A stretch of DNA of 64,000 nt. Origin: Todiramphus chloris collaris. Its lineage: Eukaryota; Chordata; Aves; Coraciiformes; Alcedinidae. This document shows positions 26,601 to 38,700 of the stretch, piece by piece. The translations under genes and the position numbers were made by a program. The notes below the pieces were generated by a model. The model was not told where the DNA came from. It did no database searches and saw nothing but the letters and a program-made list of their open reading frames with translations. Every line of letters starts with the position of its first letter. Position 1 is the first letter of the stretch. The stretch is from positions 4,081,607 to 4,145,606 of the forward strand of contig JANVCC010000077.1 in the NCBI GenBank assembly GCA_025345505.1. Direction: 5' to 3'.

Positions 26601-27057
26601 GCAGTGAGGTCTCAAGCCAAGTAACCCGACTCCAGCTCAATGATGTAACACTGCTTCCTTAAACTTCTCTCCTTCCTACCCCACCTTGAAGGGACCATCT
26701 TTATGGGAGAAGGTCTGATAGGCCACTGATTGCTTCTCGATGACACATACCTCCAGGAGCTCCCAGTGATATTGTCAGAGTGGTGGTAACTGTATAAAGA
26801 TGTCTCCTAAGGTGTGAAGCCATGGGGGCCAATACAGGACCTGCAGGACCTCAGCAGACCAGACTGACCAAGCTGAGCACTTGTACAAATACTAAGCTCA
26901 TATGAAGCTGCACACATTAATAAGCACTTTGTTCTATTCCCAAACACAGCTCTTCAGTGGGTGTTCCAACAGAGTTCAAGGCTGGGTCATGGTCTTTCGC
27001 CATAAATAAGAAAGCTGAGGCACAAAGACAAATCAGCTGTCTTCTCCCATGAGACAT

Positions 27058-27345
27058 CACAGAGTCACACTGAATGTTAAGGGTTGGAAGGGACCTCAAA
27101 AGATCATACAGACCAACCCCCTGCCAGAGCAGGGCCACCTAGAGCAGGTCACACAAGAACATATCCAGGCAGGTTTTAAATGTCTCCAGAGGAGACTCCA
27201 CAACCCCTCTGGGCAGCCTGTTCCAGGATCTGTCACCCTCACTGGGGAAAAGTTTTTCCTTATGTTTCTGCAGAACCTCTTATGCTCCAGCTTGCATCCA
27301 TTGCCCCTTGTCCTATCATTGGACATAACAGAAAAGAGCATGCAT
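27058..27345 (-). mobile_element. CR1 LINE, 3' fragment
   Basis: 3' end at left (AGAGTCACACTGAATG then GGGTTGGAAGGGACCTCAAA), followed by antisense CR1 blocks: ACCAACCCCCTGCCAGAGCA, ATCCAGGCAGGTTTTAAATG, CTGGGCAGCCTGTTCCAGGA, CTGTCACCCTCACTGGGGAA, CCATTGCCCCTTGTCCTATC and ATTGGACATAACAGAAAAGAG. The cleanest CR1 copy here and probably the youngest, 5'-truncated to about 290 bp. Same orientation as SORCS1. The CR1 copy at 1840 is of the same general type. Confidence 0.93.
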
Positions 27346-30300
27346 AACTGTAACCTAGGTCCTCTGGGCACTACAATAAAGCTCCATCCAGTTGGAACCA
27401 CTGAGAAGAAAGCATATTCTCAAGAATAACAAACAAACAAAAAAGTGTTTTGGAGGTATGGGTCAAAACCAGAAGATTTACCATGAGTGGTTGTGCCTTC
27501 TTCACAACTGACGTGCTTTTCTTGATTTAGAACATTGCTGAATAATTAGTGGTTTGTTTTAGAATTTATCTGGCTACGGTTTTAATTATTTTGTACACTG
27601 TGTCCAGAAGCGCCTATCTTTAGAAAATGCTGCATTACTTCAAATTTCCTGGAGGACTTATTCTAATAACAGAACAGAGTACTTAATTTCCCACCTCTTG
27701 GGTAGGATGAGCAATCCTCAACTTGCTCTCAAGTAAAGAAAATGAAAGCTGGCCAGACATTTGCCTGACAACACCTTCTACTAGAAACCTATAAGTGCTT
27801 TAAAATATTTTCCATCTCTATGTGCAAGGCCCCACATGACAGCTACATGATGAGTACATGATGAACCACCTGGTAAGAGTCCATGGCAAGGCTAGACTTC
27901 TATTACAAGCTATTGCTTTGTGTCAAGTTTCTAGGGCATGTCTGTGGCCTTCTTCCCCACAAGAAGATTAGCTGCTCCAGTTACAGCAGGTCAGCAGACC
28001 CTAGCAGTCTGGACAACAGCAGTTCTGTGCTGAAATTCATGATCAACTCAAATTCAGCCCATGCCAACAGACTTCTCTGCAGGATCTTTACACATGCTGA
28101 AAGGGCTTGCACTCAGTACGCAGCTGAAAGAAGCAATATGGGAAATACTCAGCAGCATGGGCAAGACCAAGGTCATGAGCAGCATCTAAGAAACATGGAC
28201 AGTCAGGGCAGTTCAGCCTCCCCACTCTCACAGAACCCTGGCACACCAGTGCCCTTGGGGGCCACAGGGAAATTCTAGACCACCCTCTGAGTGCTGTTTT
28301 TCTCTCCAGGATGCAGTGCAGGACTCATTCCTGCAAGCAGACCCAAGCAGGTAAGCCTGTACTAAACTTCACTGAGACCACCAGCCTGGGCAATCTCTGC
28401 TCCACAGACTAATTCATAGACATATCAGTCAGCATCTGCTTCCCACTACTAGAAGTCTACTGTTTTGTAGGGTAACCACCCTCTGATTAAGACAATTTAC
28501 CACATGGGCAAAACTATTTTGTCTAGAAAGAACTGTCAGAGGCAGAAATCTGACCTCTCCTAGCTTCATTCCCTGCAGAAGTAAAAACGCATGGCTCTTC
28601 CGAGATAAAGGCTCAAAGCAATCTCACTCGCAGCACACAACAATTAGATTAAGCACAGTGTCCAGATTATCTGCAGATAACACGCATTACCCTGGAGTGC
28701 AGATAGGCTAGGTCTCCCCAGCACCAACAGCTCAGCTGTCCATTTCCAAACAAGGATTGCTGCACAAAGAGTTCAGCAGTTAAATTAGCACAACCAGACA
28801 ATCTAAAGACTACTGAATCTGAAGAAAAAAAAAAATCCCAGATAGATGTATAGTTAGGAGCATGATGGAGACCTGTTCTGAGGCTTCTGGTTAATTCTCC
28901 GACAAATAACACTGCTGAATGAAGCCATTCCTGCTCTGAGTATAACCAAATTTAAATTAATACAAAGCAATTTCTGCTGCTTCCAAGACAGAAGCACGGC
29001 AAACAAGCCAGAAGGGAAAGTTTTCTGCCAAGTTACTGGGTTCATTTACAAGGAAAACTTTTTTTTTTTCCCTCCATTCATCTTTCCAGACTTGGTGGGC
29101 AATCTGGCACTGTCCAATCCAGCTGTCCAGCCTGCAGAGCCAAAGGGAGACTCAGCTCTAAGACAGCAAAGGGATTTAATAACCAATTGCAAAATGCTTC
29201 CACCAAATGAAAGTCTGCCCCTTAAATGGCTCGAAACATTTTTCATCTGCAGCCTCAATTCAGGAAATTAATCAAAACAACACAAACAACAGCAGATTCA
29301 GTTTCTGAACAGTAATACAAATATATGCAGGCAATACAAATAATTCTTGCTGCTTTAGTCCCTGGAGATGCAACTGCATATATTACAAAAAGCTTAGATA
29401 AAAGTCGGTGTTTCCAAGCAATGAAATTGCTGCTATAAACATCCCTGGATCCATTTATAGCTCTACTCTAAACAGCCCATCTCTTTCTTGTTTTGCTGTC
29501 AGGTTTCCAGTGCTTCTGTGACAGTCTTGACACTTTGTCTCACCTCTCCCCTTACCTGGGGCATAATTCAGGATTCCTTGGGCTCATCAACCAGGGCCAT
29601 GTTCCCAGCATACCTCAGTGACCCTGCCCACATTAGCTCCCAGCTTACTTCCCTTTACATCCATCATGGCTTTACTTGCAAACACGAGTACCTTTGTAAT
29701 ACAAACTACCCCCAACTATCATTTACCATGTTGGGTCCTCGTTTTAAATCCTGGACACTTCTTCAATACAAATACCAAGGCAAGTTGATGCTGTGTTTCT
29801 AGTATTTCTGAATGATCCAGATACGAAGCAGTTAAAGAGCTGTTCAAAACTTCCTCTTTGAGCCTTAATAAAGAAGAATCCTTTCCTAAGACCCTTTTTG
29901 TGATTGACTGCTCTCCAAATATTTGAAGAAAATTACTAACTGTTTGGGAAGTTTGTGTCAGAATAATTTGCAGGTGAAAACACTCTTAAAATGAGTTTTC
30001 CATAGATCATTTTCACATCCTCTTCCTTCTCTCCCTTCTGCATCTAAGAGATTTTCTTCCAGGGGGGTTAAAAATAAAATAAATTGAAAACCAAACCAAC
30101 ACCTGCCTAGTGAAGCTGACACATGGCATCCAAGCATTCTGATGGAAGCAAAGCACCTCCATTTCTTCCTCTCGGCTTCTCAACCTCCTTTCTTTTACAT
30201 ATACTCATGGATTACTGTGGAGATGGCCCTGCCTGCCTCCACCTCTGGCAACTCAGTTGGAAAGCTCTTCTTGGCCCCACTTTCTATCCACAGACAGATT

Positions 30301-32779
30301 GGGAATGGGGCATGAAGCTTTTATGTAAGCAGCAAGAGAGCTATATCCATTTCAGTTCCCTCCCAAATTTTTTAACTTTTCGGAAGACACCTTTTCACAT
30401 TCTGCTAATTTTTTTTATATTAATGAAAGAAATGCCAGCCAGCTCTATTGCCAACTGACCCCAAGCAGTTCCTGTTTCAGCTGTGTTTAAGGTACTATGA
30501 ATACTGTATCCACACACAAACCAGTTTTCAGGGCTTCTGCTTGGTAATCACATTCTGCCTTAATTTATAGGGAGCTTTTCGAGTCAGGGGCCATCAGTAG
30601 CTACGTCATCAGAATACTAACAGCGTTACCGTGCTGTTTTCTATAATCTCCCATATGAGAAAACTTTGTCTAAGTAAAATGCTTTCCTGTTCTACACTTT
30701 TGACCAACGTAATTTTCTAAACGCAAGCACTGACACTACATATTCACAAGACAATTTATTTAAATATGAAAAAGCTAAGCAGGTATAAACTACCAGTCAG
30801 CAACTCAGCCAGCAGGAGCATTATTATTAACCACATTATTCTTTCAAGGAACGAACCCCCCAGCTCTGCAAAGGGTTTAGGCAGACTTAAATAGCCCCAT
30901 TCAATAGATGAGGTCTCACAAATGTTTACCTCTTTTCCTGACTCAACCTTTACTCTAGGTATCCCAAAAGAATTTTTAAACTCTTTTTGCCCAGACCTGC
31001 AAACACTTTTTTGTCCAAGTAGTCTTCCTTGCATACCTGTTCTCTAGAGTTGCAATTACTTGTTGAGCAAAGATTAGCAGAATTTAACTGGCTCAGTGAA
31101 TCAGTTTTCCATCACTGATGCATAGCAGCAGTTTAACAGAGAGATCAACAATGTAAGAAGGTAGCATAGAAAAAAAAAAAACAAGTAAAAAAATGTAAAG
31201 AGAATGAAAAGCACGGCATATAAATTCGGATAGAAAAGGGAAAACAAACAAATATTGGAAACAACTTGGGTCAAAGAGTCTGACTTTGAGTGATCTCACA
31301 CAGATTACACATAGAAGAAAAGGCAAGACTATACTGTCAGTAAATAGCTACTTTAGCTTTCAATTAACTGCCTATTCATTGCTCATTTTCTCTGCAGCTG
31401 CAAGCCCCAAAGCCAGACTCTGCATCTGCAGTGTAATTCCTGTACTCATGGATTCCTCCTCCAGTAAGTGATGTTGCTCTGCATTTACATCCTACAGTCA
31501 GTTTATTCCCAGCTTCAGCTGAGCAGCACCCAGGAAAACAGAAATGTAGCTCTGAGGAGTTTCTCACTGTGCTTTACCCCGACTGACTGTAACAGTGAGA
31601 AAGTGTGAACTCCTGAGCTGACTTGATAACAAGCTTAACCTGACTTGATAACAAGCTTAACCACAGCAGAAGTACTGCCTTAAGGGTGAAAATTTAGTGG
31701 TATGTGTATTCACACATGTTCACATTCAGATCAAGGCCACCAGATACATCCCCCATTCCCTGGTTCCCTGATCTCAAGCCCTCTCTGTTCAGACCCTTCT
31801 TTGCAGTAAGGGATCCCCCAGCTGCTCTCCTAGACTTGCAATGCATTCACCAGCCTTATTTTAAGCAGGGTGCCAAGGTGCACATGCACCTTTGTGGGAG
31901 TCCCAGAAGGCAGTGTGCACAAAAGCTAGAACAGCTAAAAACCCTACAAAACTCTTCCAATTGAGCAGCCTGTCAGCAGGAAGGAATTACAACAAGGGGA
32001 GCTGCAACACAGCTATCAACATAAGAGAACTGAGATCAGCTAACTGGTTTTGACAGACTCTCCCTGGCCTTAAACTCTGAGGAAAATCCATAAACCACAC
32101 TTCCCTTACAATAATGGCTCCACATACAAAGGGAACAATTCAGAATGAAAAAGGGATGTAGGCATCCTTACGACAGCATCACACTAGAGCAGATAAGCAA
32201 AGTATCCCAGTGACTTAGGAAGCTCCTCTTTTTAACAGTGCCCAAGTTCGATACTTGAACCCCACTGCCCATCTCAGCTCTGTCATAATTTCTAAGCAAT
32301 AGGTCTGCACTATCCTGGTCTGGTTTTCACACACTTTCCAAAGCAAGCAAAGCTTTGGCAAGCTGCTGTGGGAGCTTACAGGTGAATGTGTTTGCAAGTC
32401 TCCACTCCTGCTGCTCCACACGAATCCCCTGGTTGACTTGAACTAAGTTTTACACTGCAGTAACACAGAAAAAACTCTTAAAAGCAGCCAATCAGCTAGG
32501 CAGGGAAAAGATATCCAAGAAACATTCCCAGGAGTGCCCTTTCTACAGGAAAAGCCAAACTCACCTCTTATCAAACACCTGTGAATCCTGAAGAATTAGA
32601 AAGAGAAAGAAAACCCTCATGAAGTCCTGGCCCAGTGAGAAAGTTTCAGTCAGAGCTGGCAATGAACCACAAGACAAATCCACTGGAACCCAAGCTCCAT
32701 TACTTCCACTGCACACAGAACTACTTGTTTAAAGTATCTCTGACCTGAAGATCTCAGCAATTTAATTAAGTAAATGGCC
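27346..32779. other. Unique intronic DNA, no gene seen
   Basis: Contains the exact 22-bp tandem duplication at 31619-31662. A poly-T run occurs near 29059-29069. No transposon or exon recognised; open frames are short and unconvincing. Confidence 0.5.
31619..31662. repeat. Perfect 22-bp tandem duplication (2 copies)
   Basis: The unit TGACTTGATAACAAGCTTAA plus CC occurs at 31619-31640 and again at 31641-31662 with no mismatch. Perfect identity suggests a recent slippage or repair event, or a sequencing/assembly duplication. Confidence 0.95.
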
Positions 32780-32905
32780 CTCAGAGACAGGTAAGTATCA
32801 TGATGCTTATGTTACAGACAGCTGGCACTGAAGCACTGAGCAGTTAATTGAGTTACCCGTGACCACACAGGAGGAGTGGCACAAGAACACAGAAGTCCTG
32901 CCTCT
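32780..32905 (+). repeat. MIR/CORE-SINE-like relic
   Basis: Order matches MIR: ATGTTACAGACAGCTGGCAC (MIR 'ATTTTACAGATGAGGAAAC'), ACTGAAGCACTGAGCAGTTA (MIR 'ACTGAGGCACAGAGAGGTTA'), ACCCGTGACCACACAGGAGG (MIR 'GCCCAAGGTCACACAGCTAG'), GAGTGGCACAAGAACACAGA (MIR 'AAGTGGCAGAGCCGGGATT') and a final TCCTGCCTCT. The clearest MIR-like copy in the window, still diverged. Confidence 0.65.
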
Positions 32906-35254
32906 CTGGTCCTTTTCTCCAACTAATACGGCGTTCAATTTGATTCACATTAGCAGGTCTTTACAGCAGTTCCACAGCACAAAAACAGATAGGCCCATCT
33001 GCACAGGAGGCCAGTTAGCACACTGGGATGAAACTGGTGAGTCTGGACTCGTCCTGAACCTCTTCCCACTTTGGCTCAACCTGAAGGCTGCCATGTCACA
33101 CAGCAGGTTGGCTCAGCTGCACCTCTGCTCTGGTTTTGCATGAAGGACCATGGCCATGTCTTGGCTAGGTTTTACAGCTAGGTACAAGAGCAGTCATAAA
33201 CACTGGGTGCTCAGCAGCTCACTCCCCCCATCTGTGAAGCCCATATCTGGCAGGCTACCTTCAGCCATCCTGGTGCACAGGCTCTCAAAAGCCACCTCCA
33301 GGGCCAGCCTTTCTGACTCACTGTGCATATGGGCAGTGAGTCTTACCTTGGATGCAGTCCCAAAACTCATAACGATGGAGATCCTCCTGCAGATGTCCAG
33401 TAAAGTGGTAACAAAAGCTTGTCCATCTTTCAGTCAGCTGCCCCTGATAATTAGGACTTAATTGTAATTTCAAATAATTCCATCATGTCATGTCCATCTA
33501 TTGCCAAATTGAGTTTTTCTTTTGAGTTTCCAGCCCCATGATTTTCTTGAAGCTCCAAAGCACTCAAAGATGAGATTTACCTGAAGATTGAGCATTGCTT
33601 CCCAGCTGGCTAGGGGCATGTGGATAGCACCTTCGAGACCAAAAATGGAAATATAAGAGAATGAAAAAACCAAAACAGATCCTCCCATTCCTAACTTTAC
33701 ATTTCCCCGTGCTTTAAAAGATGTTAAATGTTGTCACAATCTGCCTCTCCTAGCAGCTGGAAAGCTGGATTGTGCATAACTAAAACAAGACATCAGATGT
33801 GTCTTGCATGGAATAATTTCAGCCCCCATGAGAAATCAGAACAATATGAGGGCACCCCCAGCTATGAAATCTATTGTTCGTTAAAATAGTACTGCTGGCA
33901 ACATCACTATAGTTAAATAATAGTTTTAGCAAAGAAAACAGCATGATATACAAATAGCAAAGGGAAGAAATCAAAGGAATGAAAGAGTCTGTGTATTGAG
34001 TAAATATGGCTGTGTGACAAATTATAAAGAAATAGATCAGAAAACATAAGTGAAAAAATACATTTTGATTCTATTAAATTGCATAAATTTGTCACTGAAA
34101 GTGGAGTCATCTATAGCTGGACTAGGCAAACTATGGGATGACTGACAGTAGAGAACAGGGTCTTGCTGAGCTATTTAAATACTTGTGCTCTACAACGCTA
34201 TAAAGTTTCTGCAGCCCACCAGAGAAATTAACTGCTGGGTTCCAACCCTACATGCAGATCTGGAGCTAAAGACATGTCCATTCACCCAAAGGCAAAGCAC
34301 ACTGCATCAGCTTCATTTTCTGGTCCCATACAGTATGTGGGGCTCTTCTGATTGGAACAGCCCATTGCTAATGTTGTATCAGGGCAACTGGAGCATACCA
34401 GTGTTTAAAACAAAAGAAAAAACAACAACAAAAAAGCTTTTTATGAAAGCATAAAAAAAAGTTACTCAGTAATACAACCTGAGTTGGATAAACCCTAGTT
34501 AACACAACCATGGAGCTTTAATAACACTACTGAAGAGAAATTTCTTTGGTCTAATTCACTGGTTCAATTAAGTATATAGAATGATGGTTTATTTGCAGGT
34601 AATCCTCACCTTGCTCAGTCATGCAGAAGTTAAGGGGAAGACTTTAAGTTAAAGATAGAATTTTACAGCAACTTTGAGAAAAGGAAGCAAGCACATGCAC
34701 TGTCACTTTCGAGCACTGCCTGTAACAAGTGGATGTAAAGGAGAAATTCTATGTTGAAGCAAATACACAATCACATTGAGTAGCTGCTGTTTAAGACTCA
34801 GAGACATCTCCTGGATTATCAAACATGTTCTTAAAGACATCTTGTTTCAGAGGAGAAAAGGAGTGAATGGTAAAACTCCCTAGACTGGAACTGACTTCGA
34901 GCAGAGAATATTTCTCTCAGGGTTGTTAAGAGGGGTCTTTTGTTTTTTATTAAACTGTGCTTGTGCTTCAAACAACAGCAAGTTACTAAGTGCTCAAAGA
35001 AACTAATCTTCTGGTTTGGGACGCCTGAAGGTAACTTCATCTTCTGGACACTATGCTGGGTTTATGATATTCTTCTTGTAACAAGAGCCCAAATTCTCAG
35101 AAGAGGCTGAATTGTGGCTGGTTGGGAAGCAGCTCACCGAGGAAGCCCAGGGGTCCTTGCAGATAGCAAGCAGAACACAAAACAAGCCTGGTGCCCTGGC
35201 AGCTTCCCAGGGTGTAGGAACAGGAAGCCAGCCAGCAATCAAGGGATGTGATTA
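32906..35254. other. Unique intronic DNA, no gene seen
   Basis: No exon or transposon recognised. The minus strand at 33579-33583 reads CTCAATCTTCAG|GTAAAT, a second, weaker recursive-splice candidate. Confidence 0.5.
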
Positions 35255-35745
35255 TTCCCTCTGTTCAGCACTTCTTCAATATTGTGTACAGTTTTGGTAC
35301 CCCCAGTGAAGGGAAGCCTTGAATAAAGTGGAACAAGATCAAGGCAGAGCTGCCTGGACACTGGGGCTGAAGCACTTCTGCAGAAAGGCTAGAGGTGCAG
35401 GGCTTGCTCATCCTGGAGAGCAGATGGCTTTGGGGGGCTCAAGAATCAGCCCCAGAGCCAACAGGGAGCTCTGCAAGAAAAGGAGTCAGGCTCATCACAG
35501 CGGGGCATGGTAGAAGGAGGAGAGAACAGGCGTGAATTGAAACATGAGAGGTTCAGCCTGAACACAAAGAAAAAGCCTTTCCCCCTGTGAGGACAGTCAG
35601 ACAGTGGCACAGATCGACCACATGTTATTCAGTCTCCACCTGGGGAGGTTTGCAAGATCCAACTGTCTGGACCTTGAACCGTGCCTGCTTTGAGCAGAAG
35701 ATTAGACTAGAGATATCCTGAGGTCATCTGGACTATCAACACCTG
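35255..35745 (+). mobile_element. CR1 LINE, 3' fragment
   Basis: Forward CR1 order: CTTCAATATTGTGTACAGTT followed by TTGGTACCCCCAG, TGAAACATGAGAGGTTCAGC, CTGAACACAAAGAAAAAGCC then TTTCCCCCTGTGAGG, CAGTGGCACAG, CAGTCTCCACCTGGGGAGGT and a 3' end TAGAGATATCCTGAGGTCAT. The central part (about 35400-35510) aligns poorly and may be rearranged or inserted. Orientation opposite to SORCS1. Confidence 0.78.
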
Positions 35746-38700
35746 CATACCAGTAACTACAGACACATCATGATCATAGCTTGTGTTTTATTTCAAAATG
35801 GCACCAACAGTATCCGAAGTGGCCGAGCAGTGCAAAGGAAATAAAATGACATTCATTTAAGACCACACTCGTCTTTCTCTGGAGTGAAGCACGGGAAAAC
35901 CCAGCCATTCTTTCCCCAAGATGCTCTGAATCATCTGATCCTACTGGTAATTAAAGAATAGTAAATAATCACAAGTTAAACTTTTTCCTTAAGTAACCTC
36001 TGAGCAGTCATTCTTCATCTGAGTCTTCTCCCTGTCATAAGCCCTATTTACCCCCTTCCAGTATCACCCAAGTAGCCTGCTGCAAGTCCAACTGCCATTG
36101 TCACATAGATGACTTAACACCAGAGAAAACATGCAATCCACATCTTATTCCTTGCCTTTTATTTCTCCTCCACTGCAAGTCTCTGCTTTCTTCATTTCTG
36201 CCTCTCAGTCCTTCACTGAATGTGGGGGAAAAAATAAGCCACCAGGATGCAATTCATGTTGGTCATGGAAAACTGACCTTCCACAAAGAGCTTGTCTGCT
36301 GTGTATCTGGGAGGCTGACGCTTCTTTCTGCCTATTTCATTTTGAAGAGTCGGGGTCTATCAAAGTTTTACTAACATATTTATGTACCAGGTGGGTTATC
36401 CCAACTGCCTCCAATAAATCTCAATATTTTTCCTCCACCAGTCTTGATAGCACTGAGTGATTGATGCTTCAAAACTTGGTATAAACATGGAGATAAACAT
36501 CTGCCATTCCTTTCTTTCCTTGTCTTTACAACACCAGCATTTTAGAAGTGACAACCCATTGTTTCACTTTCTAGCACAGCTGTTCTAAAGATGCCTGAAC
36601 AACAGAGGCTATACAGAAACATTAATCTTTACTTCTTGGGAGAAATAATGGTTTTACAGAACGCATCCCCCACCGCAGCCCCCCTTCTTTAAGAGAAAGT
36701 GCACAGATAGCACTCTCAAAACTGGGATGATAGATGCCTAACAGCAGCATCTAAAGAAGCGGTACCCAACTTCTGTCTTCTGGACATTGGTACACCAGAC
36801 TAAGTTCATGTGAGGCAGTTGAGCCTTTCTTTGGGGGGAGGAAAAGATTCAGCCAGAGTGATATACATGCTGTATTTTTACCTGCTGATCAGTAAGGTAC
36901 GCAGAGCGCTGACCCGGAGACTCCAAAAGAAACAAAACCAACCCATGGAAAGCTCCTGCCTCAGATAAGTGACAATACACAGACACCAAAGGAGCAACTT
37001 GCTAGAGGTTGTACAGCAGAGATAGCAAGCTATGAACCAAAGCAGGTGCCCGAAATTCCAATCTTGGTTTCTATGCAAGAAATATCCATTCCCCCACCCA
37101 GCATATGGGCATCTGAAACACATGATCATTTGGTCTGCTGGAATGGAAATCACCTGGGAGAGAAGAAAAAAACCAAACAAACAAAAAGCACTAAACTAAA
37201 GGATGTAATAAGCTACTGTTTCAAATCTGAACACTTGTGTAGATTTTTCCCTGCTACTGAGGTTCACTTCAATAGTTTGAGACACTGTCCAACCATGGGC
37301 AGGACTAAACATCCATCCTCACTTTCCCAACACTGCAACCCTCACTTAGGAAAAGCTGCAAGTGATACACACAGTCCTTAAATGTCCTTTCTCAGTTGAC
37401 TTTCTTTGGTCCACAACACAGGACAAAAGTCACCCATATACTGAAGCGAACTCAAAGCATAAGAGAATGCACAGCAAGCAGAAAGGACTAATTCATGAGA
37501 AAAGACCAAAAAAAGATAAATATATTCTGCAAGAGCCAGATGCTGCCCTGCTTTCCACAGGAATCAAAAACCTGAAGCCCAGTGAGGAATTCCAGTGCTG
37601 GCTGCAGAACAAACCCAAGTTAAAATATATCGCAGCTTGAGAAATTAATTTGTTTGAACCCAAATAGGAACTCGATGTTACAACAGGAAATTGAACCAAA
37701 GCATCCCAAGTTCCAACCCTGGGAGGAATAAATCATTGATTAATCACCCAACTCAAAGGACAAAAAAAAGTGGAAATTAAGTGAAGTATCAATATCACTT
37801 TTCCTTCTGATAGTCCCCTCTGTTACTAGTAATGAGAGTTGGTCAGAAACCCTATGTCTTTACTCAGGAAAATAATCCTCCTTTTAAAATGTTTAGTGAA
37901 ATTTCCTGATGGATTTCTAGACTGAAATTTCCTTTGACTTTGTTTGAAAAAAAACAAACAAAAAACCAAACAAAAAAACCCCACAAAACATTTAGAGTAT
38001 AGGTGTAGAACACAGAAAAGAAAGGGGAATAAGGACTACTCCTGCATTTTCTATATCTTAAATTTATTTACAAAAGAAAAACTGGAAAAAGGTAGGGGCA
38101 AAAATCCAGAAAGAATAACATTGTTAGAATGATACTGCTTTTTAAATGAAACCAGAAAGAAGAATTCTAGCCAAAATAAAATGAGGGCAATAAAGTCTTG
38201 AGCTGTTTTCTTCATTTCATGACTAAAACATACAATGTTGTCAAAACAAACATGATTTTGCAATAAATGTTATTTTCACTTTCAGAAAGTATTAGCATTG
38301 AAAATATCAAATATTGAAAGAAAAAATTGTCATAATTTTTTAAATCTCTTGAAATAATTAAAGCAGTAATTAATCAGTTCTACATGGTTTAAAGGAAAGC
38401 AGATGTCCAGTATGCCACATTAGTTTATCCTACTGGAGAATGAAATATGAAGCCAATAAGAATGGCTAAATACCTTTTTCCTCAGTGCCAAGTTAAATAA
38501 TCTGAGGAGACTAAGGGGTGTATTGAAGTACACAGGAGGCTAAGCATGGAAGTAGATTCACTTCACCTGACTGGCAGTCTGGCCCAAGGCAGAGGTGCAT
38601 CAGGACAGCAGGGGATGGTGTTGCATCGTGATGAGATTCAGCTCTGCTTTTCCTCTGCAATTTTAGGGATACAAAACCACTCACTATTTATTGTAAATTG

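Larger units (their letters stand above)
16691..27057. other. Unique intronic DNA, no gene seen
   Basis: About 10 kb with no recognised transposon. Low-complexity stretches: TTTTG-rich and poly-T at about 21308-21438, A-rich at 23288-23335, CTTT repeats at about 23632-23658. The longest open frame of the window (25373-26104, plus) lies here but begins with TTG and resembles no known protein. A pyrimidine tract followed by CAG|GTGAGA on the minus strand at 21965/21966 is the best recursive-splice candidate seen. Confidence 0.5.
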
